Below, piece by piece: positions 54,171-63,919 of a stretch of DNA of 64,000 bases. The DNA comes from Gammaproteobacteria bacterium (GTDB lineage: Bacteria > Pseudomonadota > Gammaproteobacteria > Steroidobacterales > Steroidobacteraceae): positions 62,001 to 126,000 of the forward strand of contig JANYJY010000001.1 of assembly GCA_025358295.1 (NCBI GenBank), written 5' to 3'. Position 1 is the first letter of the stretch. Every line of letters begins with the position of its first letter. Below the pieces are notes generated by a model, which was not told the origin of the DNA, ran no database searches, and worked only from the letters and a program-made list of their open reading frames with translations. Position numbers and translations under genes: made by a program.

Positions 54171-56798
54171 ATGAACACCGAGCGCGAGCGCCTGCTCGCC
54201 AACGTGCCGGGCCACGATGGCTGGCATCACTGGGGTCCCTACCTCAGTGAACGCCAGTGGGGCACGGTCCGCGAAGACTACAGTCCCGGCGGCAACGCCT
54301 GGGAATACTTTCCTCATGAACACGCGCGCAGCCGAGCCTATCGCTGGGGCGAGGACGGCATTGCCGGTATCTCCGATGCCGACCAACAGGTATGTCTGTC
54401 GCTGGCGATGTGGAACGGCCACGATTCGATTTTGAAGGAGCGTTTGTTCGGACTCACCAATGCGCAAGGCAATCACGGCGAGGACGTGAAGGAGCATTAT
54501 TTCTATTTGGATGCCACCCCCACGCATTCCTATTTAAAGATGCTCTACAAGTATCCGCATGGCGCCTTTCCCTATGCGGACCTGATCGAGGAGAACGCCC
54601 GCCGCGGCGCGGAGCTCCCGGAATACGAACTTCTGGACACCGGCATTTTTGAGGAGAATCGCTACTTCGACGTGTTCGTCGAATACGCGCAAGCCGAGCC
54701 CGGCGATATGCTGATGAAGATCACCGTCTGGAATCGCGGCGCCAGAGCTGCGATGCTGCATATGATCCCGCAGCTGGTGCTGCGCAATACATGGACTTGG
54801 GAGCCGGGCTCGGGCAAGCCGCGTTTGTTCGCGGCGGGTGGCGGTGCCGTCGGCATCGAACCGGCGGACTTGGGCATGAGCCGGTTGTACTTTGACGGCA
54901 ATGCCGACGTCTTGTTCACGGAAAATGAGTCCAATGCGCCGCTGCTCTGGAATTTGGGCGCCCCGGGCTACTTCAAGGATGGATTCCACGAACGCATCGT
55001 CGGCGGCCGCACCGACCGGGTTAACCCGGCGCATGTCGGCACCAAGGCAGGCGTGTGGTTTCAGTCGACCATCCCCGGCGGCGCGAGGCAGGAATACCGT
55101 CTGCGCCTGTCACGCCGCACCCTCGATGCACCCTTCGATGAATTCGAATCCTGCTTAGGGTTGCGGCGTTCGGAAGCCGATCGGTACTACGCCGATCTGC
55201 AGAAAGACATGGCCTCGGCGGACGAGCGCGTGGTGCAGCGGCAGGCTTTCGCCGGACTGATTTGGAGCAAGCAGTACTACTGCCTGGATGTTTCGCGCTG
55301 GCTCAAGGGCGATCCGGGCCAGTTCGCACCGCCGGAGGCGCGGCTGCACGGCCGCAACATTGAATGGCGAAATCTCAACAACGCCGACATCATTTCCATG
55401 CCAGACAAATGGGAATATCCCTGGTACGCATCCTGGGACCTGGCCTTTCACTGCATCCCCTTCGCCTTGATCGATGCGGAGTTCGCCAAGCACCAACTCG
55501 TGCTGCTGACGCGCGAATGGTACATGCACCCCAACGGCCAAATTCCCGCCTACGAGTGGGCCTTCAGCGACGTCAATCCGCCGGTGCACGCCTGGGCGGC
55601 CTGGCGCGTGTACCAGATCGATCGCAAACAGAACGGCGGCAAGGGCGACCTCGAGTTTCTCGAGCGCGTATTTCATAAATTGATGCTGAACTTCACTTGG
55701 TGGGTCAATCGCAAAGACAACCTCGGCAGGAATATCTTTCAGGGCGGTTTTTTAGGCCTGGACAATATCGGCGTGTTCGATCGCAGTGCGCAGCTGCCCA
55801 CCGGCGGCTACATCAATCAATCGGACGGCACCAGCTGGATGGCGATGTATTCGCTGAATTTGATGCGCATCGCGCTGGAGCTCGCCGAACACAATCATGT
55901 GTATGAGGACATCGCCAGCAAATTCTTCGAACACTTCTTGAATATCGCCGAGGCCATGAGCTGCATGTACAGCGCCGACATCGGCCTGTGGGACGAAGAG
56001 GACCAGTTTTTCTACGACGTATTGAATCTACCCGACAACCAGAAAATACGGCTGCGGGTGCGCTCCATGGTGGGGCTGATCCCGCTGTTCGCGGTCGAGA
56101 CCCTGGAGCCGGAATTGCTGGAGAAGCTGCCGGGATTCAGAAAGCGACTGGAATGGTTTCTGAGCCATCGCCCCGATCTTGCGGATCTGGTGTCTCACTG
56201 GCAGTCGCCGGGGCGTGGCCAGAGACGGTTGTTATCGCTGCTGCGCGGCCACCGCATGAAAAAACTCCTGCGGCGCATGTTGGATGAGTCCGAATTTCTC
56301 TCCGACTATGGCGTGCGGGCAGTGTCGCGTGCGCACCTCGACCAGCCCTTCGTGCTCAAAGTCGGCGATGTGGATCAGTCCGTCTGCTATGCGCCGGCCG
56401 AATCCGAATCGCGGCAATTCGGCGGCAATTCCAACTGGCGCGGCCCGATTTGGTTTCCGCTCAATTTCCTCATCGTCGAGTCCCTGCAGAAATTTCATCA
56501 TTACTACGGCGATGACTTCAAAGTGGAATATCCGACGGGCTCGGGGCGCTTTCTGACCCTCGATGAAGTCGCCACCGAGTTGTCGCACCGCCTGTCGCGC
56601 ATATTCCTGAAGGATGCCAACGGCGAACGCGCCGTGCTGCGCCACCAGCCCGCGTTGCAAACCGACCCGCACTACGCGGATTGCATCCCGTTCTACGAGT
56701 ACTTTCACGGCGACTCCGGCCGCGGCGTCGGCGCGTCGCACCAGTCGGGATGGACGTCGCTGATCGCCAAACTGCTCATGCCGCGGGCACATGACTGA
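54171..56798 (+). CDS. GH63-like glucosidase/mannosylglycerate hydrolase-type protein
   Basis: The 875-residue protein has [20 protein letters not shown] at the N-terminus and the (alpha/alpha)6-barrel segments [20 protein letters not shown] and [14 protein letters not shown], with candidate acid residues Asp in SWDLAFH and Glu in the C-terminal [15 protein letters not shown] region. It fits the GH63 family of alpha-glucosidases and mannosylglycerate hydrolases. It lies 9 bp after the debranching gene, so the two probably form one operon working on an alpha-glucan or compatible solute. GGAAGAAG precedes the ATG. Confidence 0.9.
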   Translation: MNTERERLLANVPGHDGWHHWGPYLSERQWGTVREDYSPGGNAWEYFPHEHARSRAYRWGEDGIAGISDADQQVCLSLAMWNGHDSILKERLFGLTNAQGNHGEDVKEHYFYLDATPTHSYLKMLYKYPHGAFPYADLIEENARRGAELPEYELLDTGIFEENRYFDVFVEYAQAEPGDMLMKITVWNRGARAAMLHMIPQLVLRNTWTWEPGSGKPRLFAAGGGAVGIEPADLGMSRLYFDGNADVLFTENESNAPLLWNLGAPGYFKDGFHERIVGGRTDRVNPAHVGTKAGVWFQSTIPGGARQEYRLRLSRRTLDAPFDEFESCLGLRRSEADRYYADLQKDMASADERVVQRQAFAGLIWSKQYYCLDVSRWLKGDPGQFAPPEARLHGRNIEWRNLNNADIISMPDKWEYPWYASWDLAFHCIPFALIDAEFAKHQLVLLTREWYMHPNGQIPAYEWAFSDVNPPVHAWAAWRVYQIDRKQNGGKGDLEFLERVFHKLMLNFTWWVNRKDNLGRNIFQGGFLGLDNIGVFDRSAQLPTGGYINQSDGTSWMAMYSLNLMRIALELAEHNHVYEDIASKFFEHFLNIAEAMSCMYSADIGLWDEEDQFFYDVLNLPDNQKIRLRVRSMVGLIPLFAVETLEPELLEKLPGFRKRLEWFLSHRPDLADLVSHWQSPGRGQRRLLSLLRGHRMKKLLRRMLDESEFLSDYGVRAVSRAHLDQPFVLKVGDVDQSVCYAPAESESRQFGGNSNWRGPIWFPLNFLIVESLQKFHHYYGDDFKVEYPTGSGRFLTLDEVATELSHRLSRIFLKDANGERAVLRHQPALQTDPHYADCIPFYEYFHGDSGRGVGASHQSGWTSLIAKLLMPRAHD

Positions 56799-56892
56799 CC
56801 GCCCTACTCGCCCGGCGCGTTCCCGACCCCGCTGATTCCGTGCTAGGTTGCTTTCTATGCGCCGGACTCGGCAGATAGCGAAACGGGGTGGC

Positions 56893-58131
56893 ATGGTGAC
56901 GAATTCGCGAAAGCATCGGATCAGCTGGGCGCGTTACGCGTCCGCGATCCTGGCACTGGCGTCGCTAGGATCGGCGCATGCCCAGGAAATGCCCAAATCC
57001 GTGGCACAGGCCGAAGCCATGGAAACGGCCGATCGCCTGCCGCTCACCGATTTTTACTCCACGCCGGACAATCTTGCGGCGTCCAAGCCGGGTGCTCTCT
57101 TGCGCAAGGAGGCATTCACCGGCTATTCGCTGCCGAAGGGCGCCTCCGCCGTAAGAATTCTTTATCACTCCCTGGATGCCACCGCCCACGATGTCGTCAC
57201 CTCGGGCGTGGTGCTCATACCGGCAGGAACGGCGCCGCCCGGCGGCTGGCCCCTCATCGCCTGGGCTCACGGCACCTCCGGCGTCGCCCGGTTGTGCGCG
57301 CCCTCCGCCATGAAAGACGTCTACTACGGCGAGGAGGGCCTGATGCCCATGGTTGCCGCCGGCTTCGCGGTGGTGGCGACCGACTATCACGGCCTCGGCA
57401 CCGAAGGGGCGCACCAGTATGTGAATAAGGTCGCGCAGGCTAACGATGTCCTCTACTCGATTCCGGCTGCGCGGGCGGCGGTGCCCAGCCTGGGATCGAA
57501 GTGGGTCGTCGACGGACATTCGCAAGGCGGCCTCGCCGCCTTTGGGGTGGCCGAGGCGCAATATGATCTTAAGGATCCCGATTACCTGGGTGCGGTGTCG
57601 GTGGCCGGCGTCGCCCGGGAAGTGGATTTTTTCGCCCATCTGGCCGATACCCGTGGAGTTGGTTTTTATCTAGCCTTCATGGCCGCCGGCATCCACGCAC
57701 GCTATCCGGAATTCAATCCACGCGAATTATTATCGGACAGCGTGCTGCAACACTATCCGGACGTCACCACCAAGGGTTGCTTCTTCTATGCGTATGCAAC
57801 CTACGCCGACGCCCCCGGCTCGCAATTGCGCCATGACTGGCAGAAAAGCGCGTGGATACATCATTTCTTCGAAGGCAATGTGGTGGGCGCCAAACCCATC
57901 GGCGGTCCCTTGTTCGTGATCGCCGGCGAGGCAGATCAAACCGTTCCCCTCGCCGGAGTGCGCGCCGCCGTTAAGCAGCTGTGCGCCGCCCAAACGAACG
58001 TGCGGTTCCGCAGCTATCCCGGGCTCGACCACGATCCGGTCATGGAGCGATCGACGCCGGAGCAGCTCAAATGGATCCGGGCCCGATTCGCGGGTAAATC
58101 GTCCAGCTCGAATTGCCCCAAGGGCGGTTAA
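56893..58131 (+). CDS. Secreted lipase-like alpha/beta hydrolase
   Basis: The protein (412 residues) has a signal peptide (WARYASAILALASLGSAHA) and the alpha/beta-hydrolase core. The nucleophile elbow is GHSQGG (VDGHSQGGLAAF), the acid is Asp in GEADQTVP, and the His lies in YPGLDHDPV. It resembles secretory lipases of the LIP family. ATG 56893 is chosen because GGGG lies 5 bases before it. The last codons, SSSNCPKGG, are repeated 2.4 kb downstream at the end of the truncated frame near 60.5 kb. Confidence 0.88.
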   Translation: MVTNSRKHRISWARYASAILALASLGSAHAQEMPKSVAQAEAMETADRLPLTDFYSTPDNLAASKPGALLRKEAFTGYSLPKGASAVRILYHSLDATAHDVVTSGVVLIPAGTAPPGGWPLIAWAHGTSGVARLCAPSAMKDVYYGEEGLMPMVAAGFAVVATDYHGLGTEGAHQYVNKVAQANDVLYSIPAARAAVPSLGSKWVVDGHSQGGLAAFGVAEAQYDLKDPDYLGAVSVAGVAREVDFFAHLADTRGVGFYLAFMAAGIHARYPEFNPRELLSDSVLQHYPDVTTKGCFFYAYATYADAPGSQLRHDWQKSAWIHHFFEGNVVGAKPIGGPLFVIAGEADQTVPLAGVRAAVKQLCAAQTNVRFRSYPGLDHDPVMERSTPEQLKWIRARFAGKSSSSNCPKGG

Positions 58132-58167
58132 GGCCGGCCGCGAGCGGCACCCCTGAGCCTGGTTTGA
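58091..58167. repeat. ~77-bp direct repeat, copy 1
   Basis: This segment covers the end of the lipase gene and the start of the gap after it. It matches 60488-60568 with 25 identical bases in a row at 58103-58127 and about 80 percent identity outside. In the minus direction both copies encode QTRLR-x-AARG-x-P before a stop; in copy 2 that is the real end of the AraC gene. Confidence 0.8.
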
Positions 58168-58213
58168 CAGGCCACCCTTCCTCGGTGACAGCGGTGTTCG
58201 CTGAGCCGCGCCG

Positions 58214-58345
58214 CTATATTCGGTGGCCGCTAGTGGAAGCGATGTCGTCGATGATCTTCCCCGCCCCGCCGCAGTACTCGCACACGGTGACGTCGATCGA
58301 GAAAACCCGTTCCAATCACTGCGCGTGCGGTGCGGTGCGGATCTA
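58214..58345 (-). pseudogene. Decayed IS91-type transposase C-terminal fragment
   Basis: On the minus strand a frame reads HAQ, a TGA stop at 58318-58316, then LERVFSIDVTVCEYCGGAGK and II. The pattern WAQ-x-LKRVF-x-ID-x-x-x-C-x-x-CGG is the C-terminal zinc-finger region of IS91-family transposases. Arg before Leu has become the stop (CGA to TGA), and the frame after about 58240 no longer matches. Only the fragment remains, so it cannot move on its own. Confidence 0.7.
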
Positions 58346-58362
58346 TGGACGATTGCAATACC

Positions 58363-58435
58363 TACAATCAGCGTTAAAAAAACCGCGATCAATCCCTAAT
58401 CTTCGGTGCTACCCTTTGTCACTACCTTACGAGGG
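58363..58435 (+). promoter_or_regulatory. Possible -10 box and ribosome site of kinase gene
   Basis: TACAAT at 58363-58368 fits a -10 box; no -35 is convincing. GAGGG at 58431-58435 lies 5 bases before ATG 58441 and supports that start. Confidence 0.35.
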
Positions 58436-58440
58436 ATGAA

Positions 58441-60384
58441 ATGACTGCAGCGCACAACATTGCGGGTACGAAAACAGCCAAACGTCGCCGGCCGAGCGCG
58501 GACGGCGGGGAACTGGTTGTCGCGTGGATGGAAGATCTGTCGCGCGATCGTTGCACCGCGCAGGAATTTTTGTCTGCGATGTTCGATCACTTCCGCGAAA
58601 AAATCGACGGGCATTGGGAAGTTCTGTCGTTGCTCGACCAGTACTACCGCCGCGCCAAGATAAAGCCCGGGATTTATCGAATTGTTAAATCCCGCGTCGA
58701 TGATTGGATACTCCATGGGGAGGCAGACTCGCCGTCCGTGACTGCACCCACGACGTCGGCCGCGGCCTCTACTCCTGCTGCGCCAAAAAACACAGTCTCG
58801 TCATTCGCAAATGTGCCGCATAAGGCGGCGCCGACGGCACCCGGCGGAGTTCGGCGTGTAGCCGTCGGCGACGTACTGCGCAGCCGGTATCGGGTCATAG
58901 GAGTATTGGGACGCGGCGGGATGAGCACGGTATACGCAGCGGCGGATAAGTATCGACTCGACTTGCTTCCCGCCGGACAGCACATCGCCGTCAAAGTGCT
59001 GCACACGATGGTTACCGAGCGCGAAGAACTGCTCTGCGAGCTGCAACGCGAGTTTCAACATCTACAATCGCTGTCGCATCCCAACATCATCCGCGTGCAC
59101 GAATTCGATCGCGACGGCGACACTGCTTTTTTCACCATGGAATTGTTGAACGGCGTACTGCTCAGCCGCTTGATCAATGCCCGGCGGTCGGCAGCGTTGC
59201 CTCGAGCCCACTCACTTTCCATCATCCGCGATACGGGCGCGGCACTGGCGTACGCGCATTCGCGCGGCGTCGTGCATGGCGACGTCAACCCGCAAAACAT
59301 CTTCATTACCAATGAGGGCGAATTGCGCGTGCTGGATTTCGGCGCTGCACACTCGATGCGGCGCACTGGCTGGTCCGCAAACGATGATTCGTCGTTCGCG
59401 ATACCCGTCGCTACTCCCGGCTATGCCAGCTGCCAAGTGCTCGAAGGCCAGCGTCCCGATGCACGCGACGACACATTTTCCTTTGCCTGTGTCATCTACC
59501 TGTTGTTGTCGGGGAAACACCCCTTCCCCGGCTTAAGCGCCGTCGAGGCTCGGAACAAGAAAATCCGCACCCCACGGCCTGTTGGGCTGGAGGGTTCGCA
59601 ATGGCGAGTGCTGCGCGAAGGCTTGAATTGGGATCGCGCCCGACGTCCCTCCGATGTGCAGAACTGGCTGGAGAGGCTCAAGTTGCTTGGCGCGGCGCCC
59701 CACCTGCCGCCTCTGCCGCATTTGCTCACGAGTCCCACGCCCCGAAGCAGCAAAGCACTACTGTCGGCGGCCGCGGTGCTATTGCTTGCCCTGCTCGCAG
59801 CCGGTGGCTATTGGGTCGCCGCGATTCATCATCCGCTGTCCGACGCTTCGCACGTGACATCCACAGCGCCGGTAGTACCCGCGGTGACTCCGCCCCTGGT
59901 TGCGGTCCCCGCTGAGCTGCCGTCTCCGACGTCGATGCCTGCCGCCGTCCCTGGCTCCAGTCAGCCGCCCGTCGCGCGCGCGATAGAGGTTCCCGCCCCA
60001 CCCGACGCAGACACGTCCACCTCGGCGCAGGTCGCAGTCGCTGGCAAGGTGCGCATAGAACTCGTCGCGGACACGGTCGATGTGGCCCCCACTGAGAGAA
60101 CGGCGCACATTGTTGTGCACCGCAAAGGCAGTCTGCGCGAGGCGGCCAGCTTTAACTGGTGGACCGAATCGGGTACTGCAAAGCCCGGCGTGGATTTTGT
60201 CCCCGCCATGCCGCACACCACGGCGATCGAAAAAGGCAGCAGTAGCGTCACTTTGGACGTCGCTGTTTCCGACAGGCCGCGCCACCAGCCCAAGAGTTTC
60301 TATGTGGTGATCGATAAAGTGGAATCGGGACCCGCACTGGGTGCTCGCACGTTGACCATGGTGACGATACTGCCGCCCGATTAG
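58441..60384 (+). CDS. Membrane Ser/Thr protein kinase with C-terminal Calx-beta-like domain
   Basis: The 647-residue protein has an N-terminal helical region (about 25-95), a kinase domain (about 147-415), one membrane helix (439-462) and an outer domain. The kinase has the G-loop LGRGGMSTVY, Lys185 in HIAVKVL, Glu in the C-helix, the loop HGDVNPQN with Asp281 and Asn286, and DFG at 299-301; HGD replaces the usual HRD. Residues about 535-645 look like a Calx-beta domain (SGTAKPGVDFVP). It probably senses an outer signal and phosphorylates cytoplasmic proteins. It is flanked by repeats and an IS91 fragment. Confidence 0.92.
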   Translation: MTAAHNIAGTKTAKRRRPSADGGELVVAWMEDLSRDRCTAQEFLSAMFDHFREKIDGHWEVLSLLDQYYRRAKIKPGIYRIVKSRVDDWILHGEADSPSVTAPTTSAAASTPAAPKNTVSSFANVPHKAAPTAPGGVRRVAVGDVLRSRYRVIGVLGRGGMSTVYAAADKYRLDLLPAGQHIAVKVLHTMVTEREELLCELQREFQHLQSLSHPNIIRVHEFDRDGDTAFFTMELLNGVLLSRLINARRSAALPRAHSLSIIRDTGAALAYAHSRGVVHGDVNPQNIFITNEGELRVLDFGAAHSMRRTGWSANDDSSFAIPVATPGYASCQVLEGQRPDARDDTFSFACVIYLLLSGKHPFPGLSAVEARNKKIRTPRPVGLEGSQWRVLREGLNWDRARRPSDVQNWLERLKLLGAAPHLPPLPHLLTSPTPRSSKALLSAAAVLLLALLAAGGYWVAAIHHPLSDASHVTSTAPVVPAVTPPLVAVPAELPSPTSMPAAVPGSSQPPVARAIEVPAPPDADTSTSAQVAVAGKVRIELVADTVDVAPTERTAHIVVHRKGSLREAASFNWWTESGTAKPGVDFVPAMPHTTAIEKGSSSVTLDVAVSDRPRHQPKSFYVVIDKVESGPALGARTLTMVTILPPD

Positions 60385-60413
60385 TTCGCCCAAAGCCGGC
60401 CACGAGGATGACC

Positions 60414-60494
60414 ATGAAAATTAGTGCACAGAACTATCGAGTGCGGGAAGGCGAGAAAGTAACGCTGCGATTTTCTGTGGCGCGCGACGCGGGT
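60414..60494 (+). pseudogene. Truncated 26-codon reading frame after kinase gene
   Basis: ATG 60414 has GAGGA 5 bases upstream, and the frame reads ISAQNYRVREGEKVTLRFSV before a TAG at 60492-60494. The segment resembles the first strands of an outer beta-sandwich domain. The stop falls a few bases inside the second repeat copy, so the rest of the gene was probably lost at the junction. Confidence 0.5.
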
Positions 60495-60568
60495 AGAGCT
60501 TCCAGCTCGAATTGCCCCAAGGGCGGCGATCAAGGCTGGCCGCGAGCGGCGCACCTGAGCCGGGTTTG
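60488..60568. repeat. ~77-bp direct repeat, copy 2
   Basis: Partner of 58091-58167. Its right half encodes the last residues of the AraC gene and its left half is a copy of the lipase gene end, so the two copies bracket the kinase block. Confidence 0.8.
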
Positions 60569-61501
60569 AGACGGCAGCTCGCTAAACAGCGAGCGATAAT
60601 GGCTTGAAAACCGGCTCCAATGCCAGACCCCGCGGCGGGCGGCGATGACCCCGATCGACGTGTCGGCGCTCTGTTCGGCCAGCAAGTCGCGGCGGATCTG
60701 GTTGAGCTGCAAGGTGCGGACGAAATTGCCGGGGCCCATGTCGATGACGGATCGGAACACGGACTCGAGCGATCGCCGGCTCACGCCGACTTCCGCGCAG
60801 AGCGCAACGATGGCTATACCGTCCTCCAGGTTGTCGTGGATGTAATCGCACGCTCTTCTGAAAACCAGCATGGTCCGCGCGTTGCTGTAGCGCCTGCGTC
60901 GCCCCAGACCGCGTTCGCCCGAGGAATTGGCTATTTGCCATACTAAATCGCCCAAGGAGGATTTGAATCCCTTGACCGCGGCGGGGTAGCTCGACGGATA
61001 TTCGAGAGTGGTAAAGGCGGTCAATCCCGAATGCACCACTTCTCGAAGTTGTCGCGACCTCGCCGGGTCCGCCAGGATCTGCACCGTGCGCATCTCGGAT
61101 CCATCGTCGGGCAACAGGCTGCAGGAGATGTCCATGCAACAGATACTCATACCTGCCGCAGTTTTCCCCTCCAGAGCATGGCTCTCCGGGCATAATGCGA
61201 CGCTGTTTTGCGAGAATGTCGCGGCGTTCAGCGCGCAGGGTGGCGATGTCTCGCTCAGCAGGCAGGCGGCATAGCGCCCGGCCGGAGTGGATGCCCTTTG
61301 CGCGAGCTCACGGTTAGCCATCTCGAAATGGATGCCCAGGTCGTCGCCAAGATCGAAGGAGCGGAAGCGCCCCTCGAACGGGCCGGGGCTCAGCTGCTGG
61401 TATTGCTGATCGTAGCCATGCAATTGGGCCGCTTGCACATCGATGTCATGGAAATGCCCGCCGGATTCCCAAGCTTGCCGTTTTACATTTGGGTCAGTCA
61501 T
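60530..61501 (-). CDS. AraC family transcriptional regulator
   Basis: The 323-residue protein has a C-terminal double helix-turn-helix: DGIAIVALCAEVGVSRRSLE, then FVRTLQLNQIRRDLL and the second motif with SIGVIAARRGVWHWSRFSSH and YRSLFSELPS. The N-terminal part (about 1-190) would hold the effector or dimer domain; it resembles cupin-type regulators only weakly. ATG 61501 is chosen; 16 extra codons upstream look non-coding. It diverges from the TonB-dependent receptor gene, which it may control. Confidence 0.9.
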   Translation of the reverse strand: MTDPNVKRQAWESGGHFHDIDVQAAQLHGYDQQYQQLSPGPFEGRFRSFDLGDDLGIHFEMANRELAQRASTPAGRYAACLLSETSPPCALNAATFSQNSVALCPESHALEGKTAAGMSICCMDISCSLLPDDGSEMRTVQILADPARSRQLREVVHSGLTAFTTLEYPSSYPAAVKGFKSSLGDLVWQIANSSGERGLGRRRRYSNARTMLVFRRACDYIHDNLEDGIAIVALCAEVGVSRRSLESVFRSVIDMGPGNFVRTLQLNQIRRDLLAEQSADTSIGVIAARRGVWHWSRFSSHYRSLFSELPSQTRLRCAARGQP

Positions 61502-61660
61502 TGGAAGGGCATCATAGCAAATGGGCCCCCAGCGCCCTCGCCTGCGCACATTTGCGCAAAGCGGATAACGCTTGGCTTGCCGCAGCGGCTATTTTAGATT
61601 TCACGCCGCCGCCGGCCGCCGGCGCGGACGAATACGTACAGGTTCTTGAGGAGAGAAGGG

Positions 61661-63919
61661 ATGAAGAGACGCGCATGCCCCCTGTTGGCGGTGGCACCTT
61701 GGATATTTTGCGTGCAGACGGCGATTGCCGATGCCCCGGCCGATTCGGATCAAATCCCCGAAATCGTCGTCACTGCGCAGAAGCGCGTTGAGAACCTGCA
61801 AAACGTGCCGGTGTCGATCACCACCTTCGGCTCCGCTGAACTACGGAATCGAGCCGTAGAAAGCTTCATCGACTACGCAACGTCGGTGCCCAATCTGGGG
61901 TTTGGCGCCTCCGGGGACGGCGCCGCAAATTCGCGCACAATTTCGATCCGCGGCGTCAGCGGCGACAACACCACCGGATTCTATTTGGACGAGACACCGC
62001 TGCCGGACTCGCTCGATCCGAGAGTCGTCGATATCGATCGCATCGAGGTGCTGCGCGGTCCGCAAGGAACTCTGTACGGCGCGCGTTCCATGGGCGGCAC
62101 GGTTCGACTCCTGACCAACCAGCCGGACCCCAATCAATTCTCGGCCGCGGCCCATGCCGGCCTCTCCTCGACCGACCACACCGTTGCGCCCAACTACGTG
62201 GCCGACGGCGTGGTCAACTTGCCGCTGATCCAGGACACGCTGGCGCTGCGCATGGTCGGCTTCTTCGATCGGGAAGCAGGCTACTACACGCGGGAATTTC
62301 CGACGACGCCGGGAGGCAGCACGTTGTCGACGGTGAAAGATGTCGGACGTTCGGTGGTCCAGGGAGGTTCGCTGTCGCTGCTGTGGAAAGTCAATGACGC
62401 ACTGACCGTAACGCCGCGCATTCTGCATCAGGAAAACGCTTACAACGGCCTGCCGTTCGCCGACGGCACGGCGAGCGATTTTCGTCCCACGAATTTCGTG
62501 CAGAGGCGTTTGTTCGATGATACGGAGGGCGGCAGCGACCGTTGGACGCTGTACTCGCTTGGCGTTCACTACTCGCTGCCCTTGGGCGAACTGGTCTCCT
62601 CCACGTCCTACTTCGACCGCGAAATCATCGAGCGCGAAGATGAATCGGATGTGGTCTCGATGTTCTTCTTCACGCCCGCGGGCCTGGCGCCCGTGGAATC
62701 CCAGATCACCGAAATCAAGCCGCTGCACCGCTTCGTCCAGGAGCTGCGCTTCGCCTCGCAGCTGCAGGGCCCCTGGCAATTCGTGCTCGGTGCCTACTTC
62801 TCGTCCACGAACGGGCAATTTACTCCCGGACTGTACCCGCACACCGTAGTGCCCGGTCTGACCGCGGTGTCGGGATATCCGGGGGATCTGTTTTTCTACC
62901 AAAACTATCCGAGCACCATCCGCGAGCCGGCGGCCTTCGGAGAGCTCTCGTATCAGGCCACGTCGCAGTTGAAATTGACGGCCGGCGCTCGCTGGTATGA
63001 GATCAAATCAACGGCAAGCGGCACCGAACAGGGCGCCGCCGTCGGGACCATAGTCACCGATACGGCCGGCTCCTTGACCGAGGTGGGAGTCAATCCGAAG
63101 GTGCAGGCAGACTATCAGCTCAACGCCGATGCCATGGTGTACGCGACCGCCGCGAAGGGATTCCGTCCCGGCGGCATCGTCCCCACGGTGCCGTCCGCCG
63201 CGGCGCTGGGTTGCCCCGCGCAGCTGGCGGCGCTCGGTTTGACCACGGCGCAGACGCACCAGTACCAATCCGATAGTTTGTGGAACTACGAATTGGGTGC
63301 GAAAACATCCTGGCTGGACAACCGCCTGACCGTCAATGCGGATGTTTTCTACATCGACTGGAGCAACATCCAGCAGCAAATATTGCTGGCCTGCGGCTTT
63401 CAGTTTCGCACCAATGCGGGTGCAGCCAAGAGCGAGGGCGGCGAATTGGAAGTTCATGCGCGCCCGTTGCACGGCTTGGATATCTCGGGCGGCGTCGGTT
63501 ATCAGCACGCCGTGATCACCAAAGCCGGCGCGGGCGGGGCGGCCTCGCCATTGCAGCCCGGCGACCGTGTGTACCAAGTGCCGGACTGGACCGCCAACAC
63601 CTCGGTCACCTATTCCACCGCGCTCAATGCACGCCTCAATCTCGTGAGCAACCTGTCGTATTCCTATGTCGGCGACAGCAAGAGCGCAAACAACGATCCG
63701 TTCAATCCACGCACCCGCGCGCCCTACGCGCTGTTGGATGCGCGCCTCGGGCTGGCCCTTACCGGCTATGAGATTGCCCTTGTCGGGAAGAATCTGACCA
63801 ACGAACATGCCAATCTCTCGGACAATCGCTCCATTGCCGTCGAACTCCCGGGACGTCCGCGCATCGTGACCAATCAGCCCATCACCATCGGCATCGAAGT
63901 GCGAGCAACCTTCCATTGA
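61661..63919 (+). CDS. TonB-dependent outer-membrane receptor
   Basis: The 752-residue protein has a signal peptide (CPLLAVAPWIFCVQTAIA), a TonB box near IPEIVVTAQKR, a plug domain (about 40-150; DRIEVLRGPQGTLYGARSMG) and a 22-strand barrel with the C-terminal LPGRPRIVTNQPITIGIEV ending in an aromatic residue region. It imports a substrate, perhaps an iron chelate or sugar, using TonB energy. GAGGAGAGAAGGG (61648-61660) supports ATG 61661. A lipoprotein gene follows with a TTGA overlap. Confidence 0.94.
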   Translation: MKRRACPLLAVAPWIFCVQTAIADAPADSDQIPEIVVTAQKRVENLQNVPVSITTFGSAELRNRAVESFIDYATSVPNLGFGASGDGAANSRTISIRGVSGDNTTGFYLDETPLPDSLDPRVVDIDRIEVLRGPQGTLYGARSMGGTVRLLTNQPDPNQFSAAAHAGLSSTDHTVAPNYVADGVVNLPLIQDTLALRMVGFFDREAGYYTREFPTTPGGSTLSTVKDVGRSVVQGGSLSLLWKVNDALTVTPRILHQENAYNGLPFADGTASDFRPTNFVQRRLFDDTEGGSDRWTLYSLGVHYSLPLGELVSSTSYFDREIIEREDESDVVSMFFFTPAGLAPVESQITEIKPLHRFVQELRFASQLQGPWQFVLGAYFSSTNGQFTPGLYPHTVVPGLTAVSGYPGDLFFYQNYPSTIREPAAFGELSYQATSQLKLTAGARWYEIKSTASGTEQGAAVGTIVTDTAGSLTEVGVNPKVQADYQLNADAMVYATAAKGFRPGGIVPTVPSAAALGCPAQLAALGLTTAQTHQYQSDSLWNYELGAKTSWLDNRLTVNADVFYIDWSNIQQQILLACGFQFRTNAGAAKSEGGELEVHARPLHGLDISGGVGYQHAVITKAGAGGAASPLQPGDRVYQVPDWTANTSVTYSTALNARLNLVSNLSYSYVGDSKSANNDPFNPRTRAPYALLDARLGLALTGYEIALVGKNLTNEHANLSDNRSIAVELPGRPRIVTNQPITIGIEVRATFH

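Noticed and set aside
61841-62902. Long antisense frame within the TonB receptor gene
   Set aside because: It is opposite a well-supported receptor gene, and its composition is that of a codon-position shadow in GC-rich DNA. Similar antisense frames at 8327-9169, 63008-63964 and 52143-53027 were dropped for the same reason.
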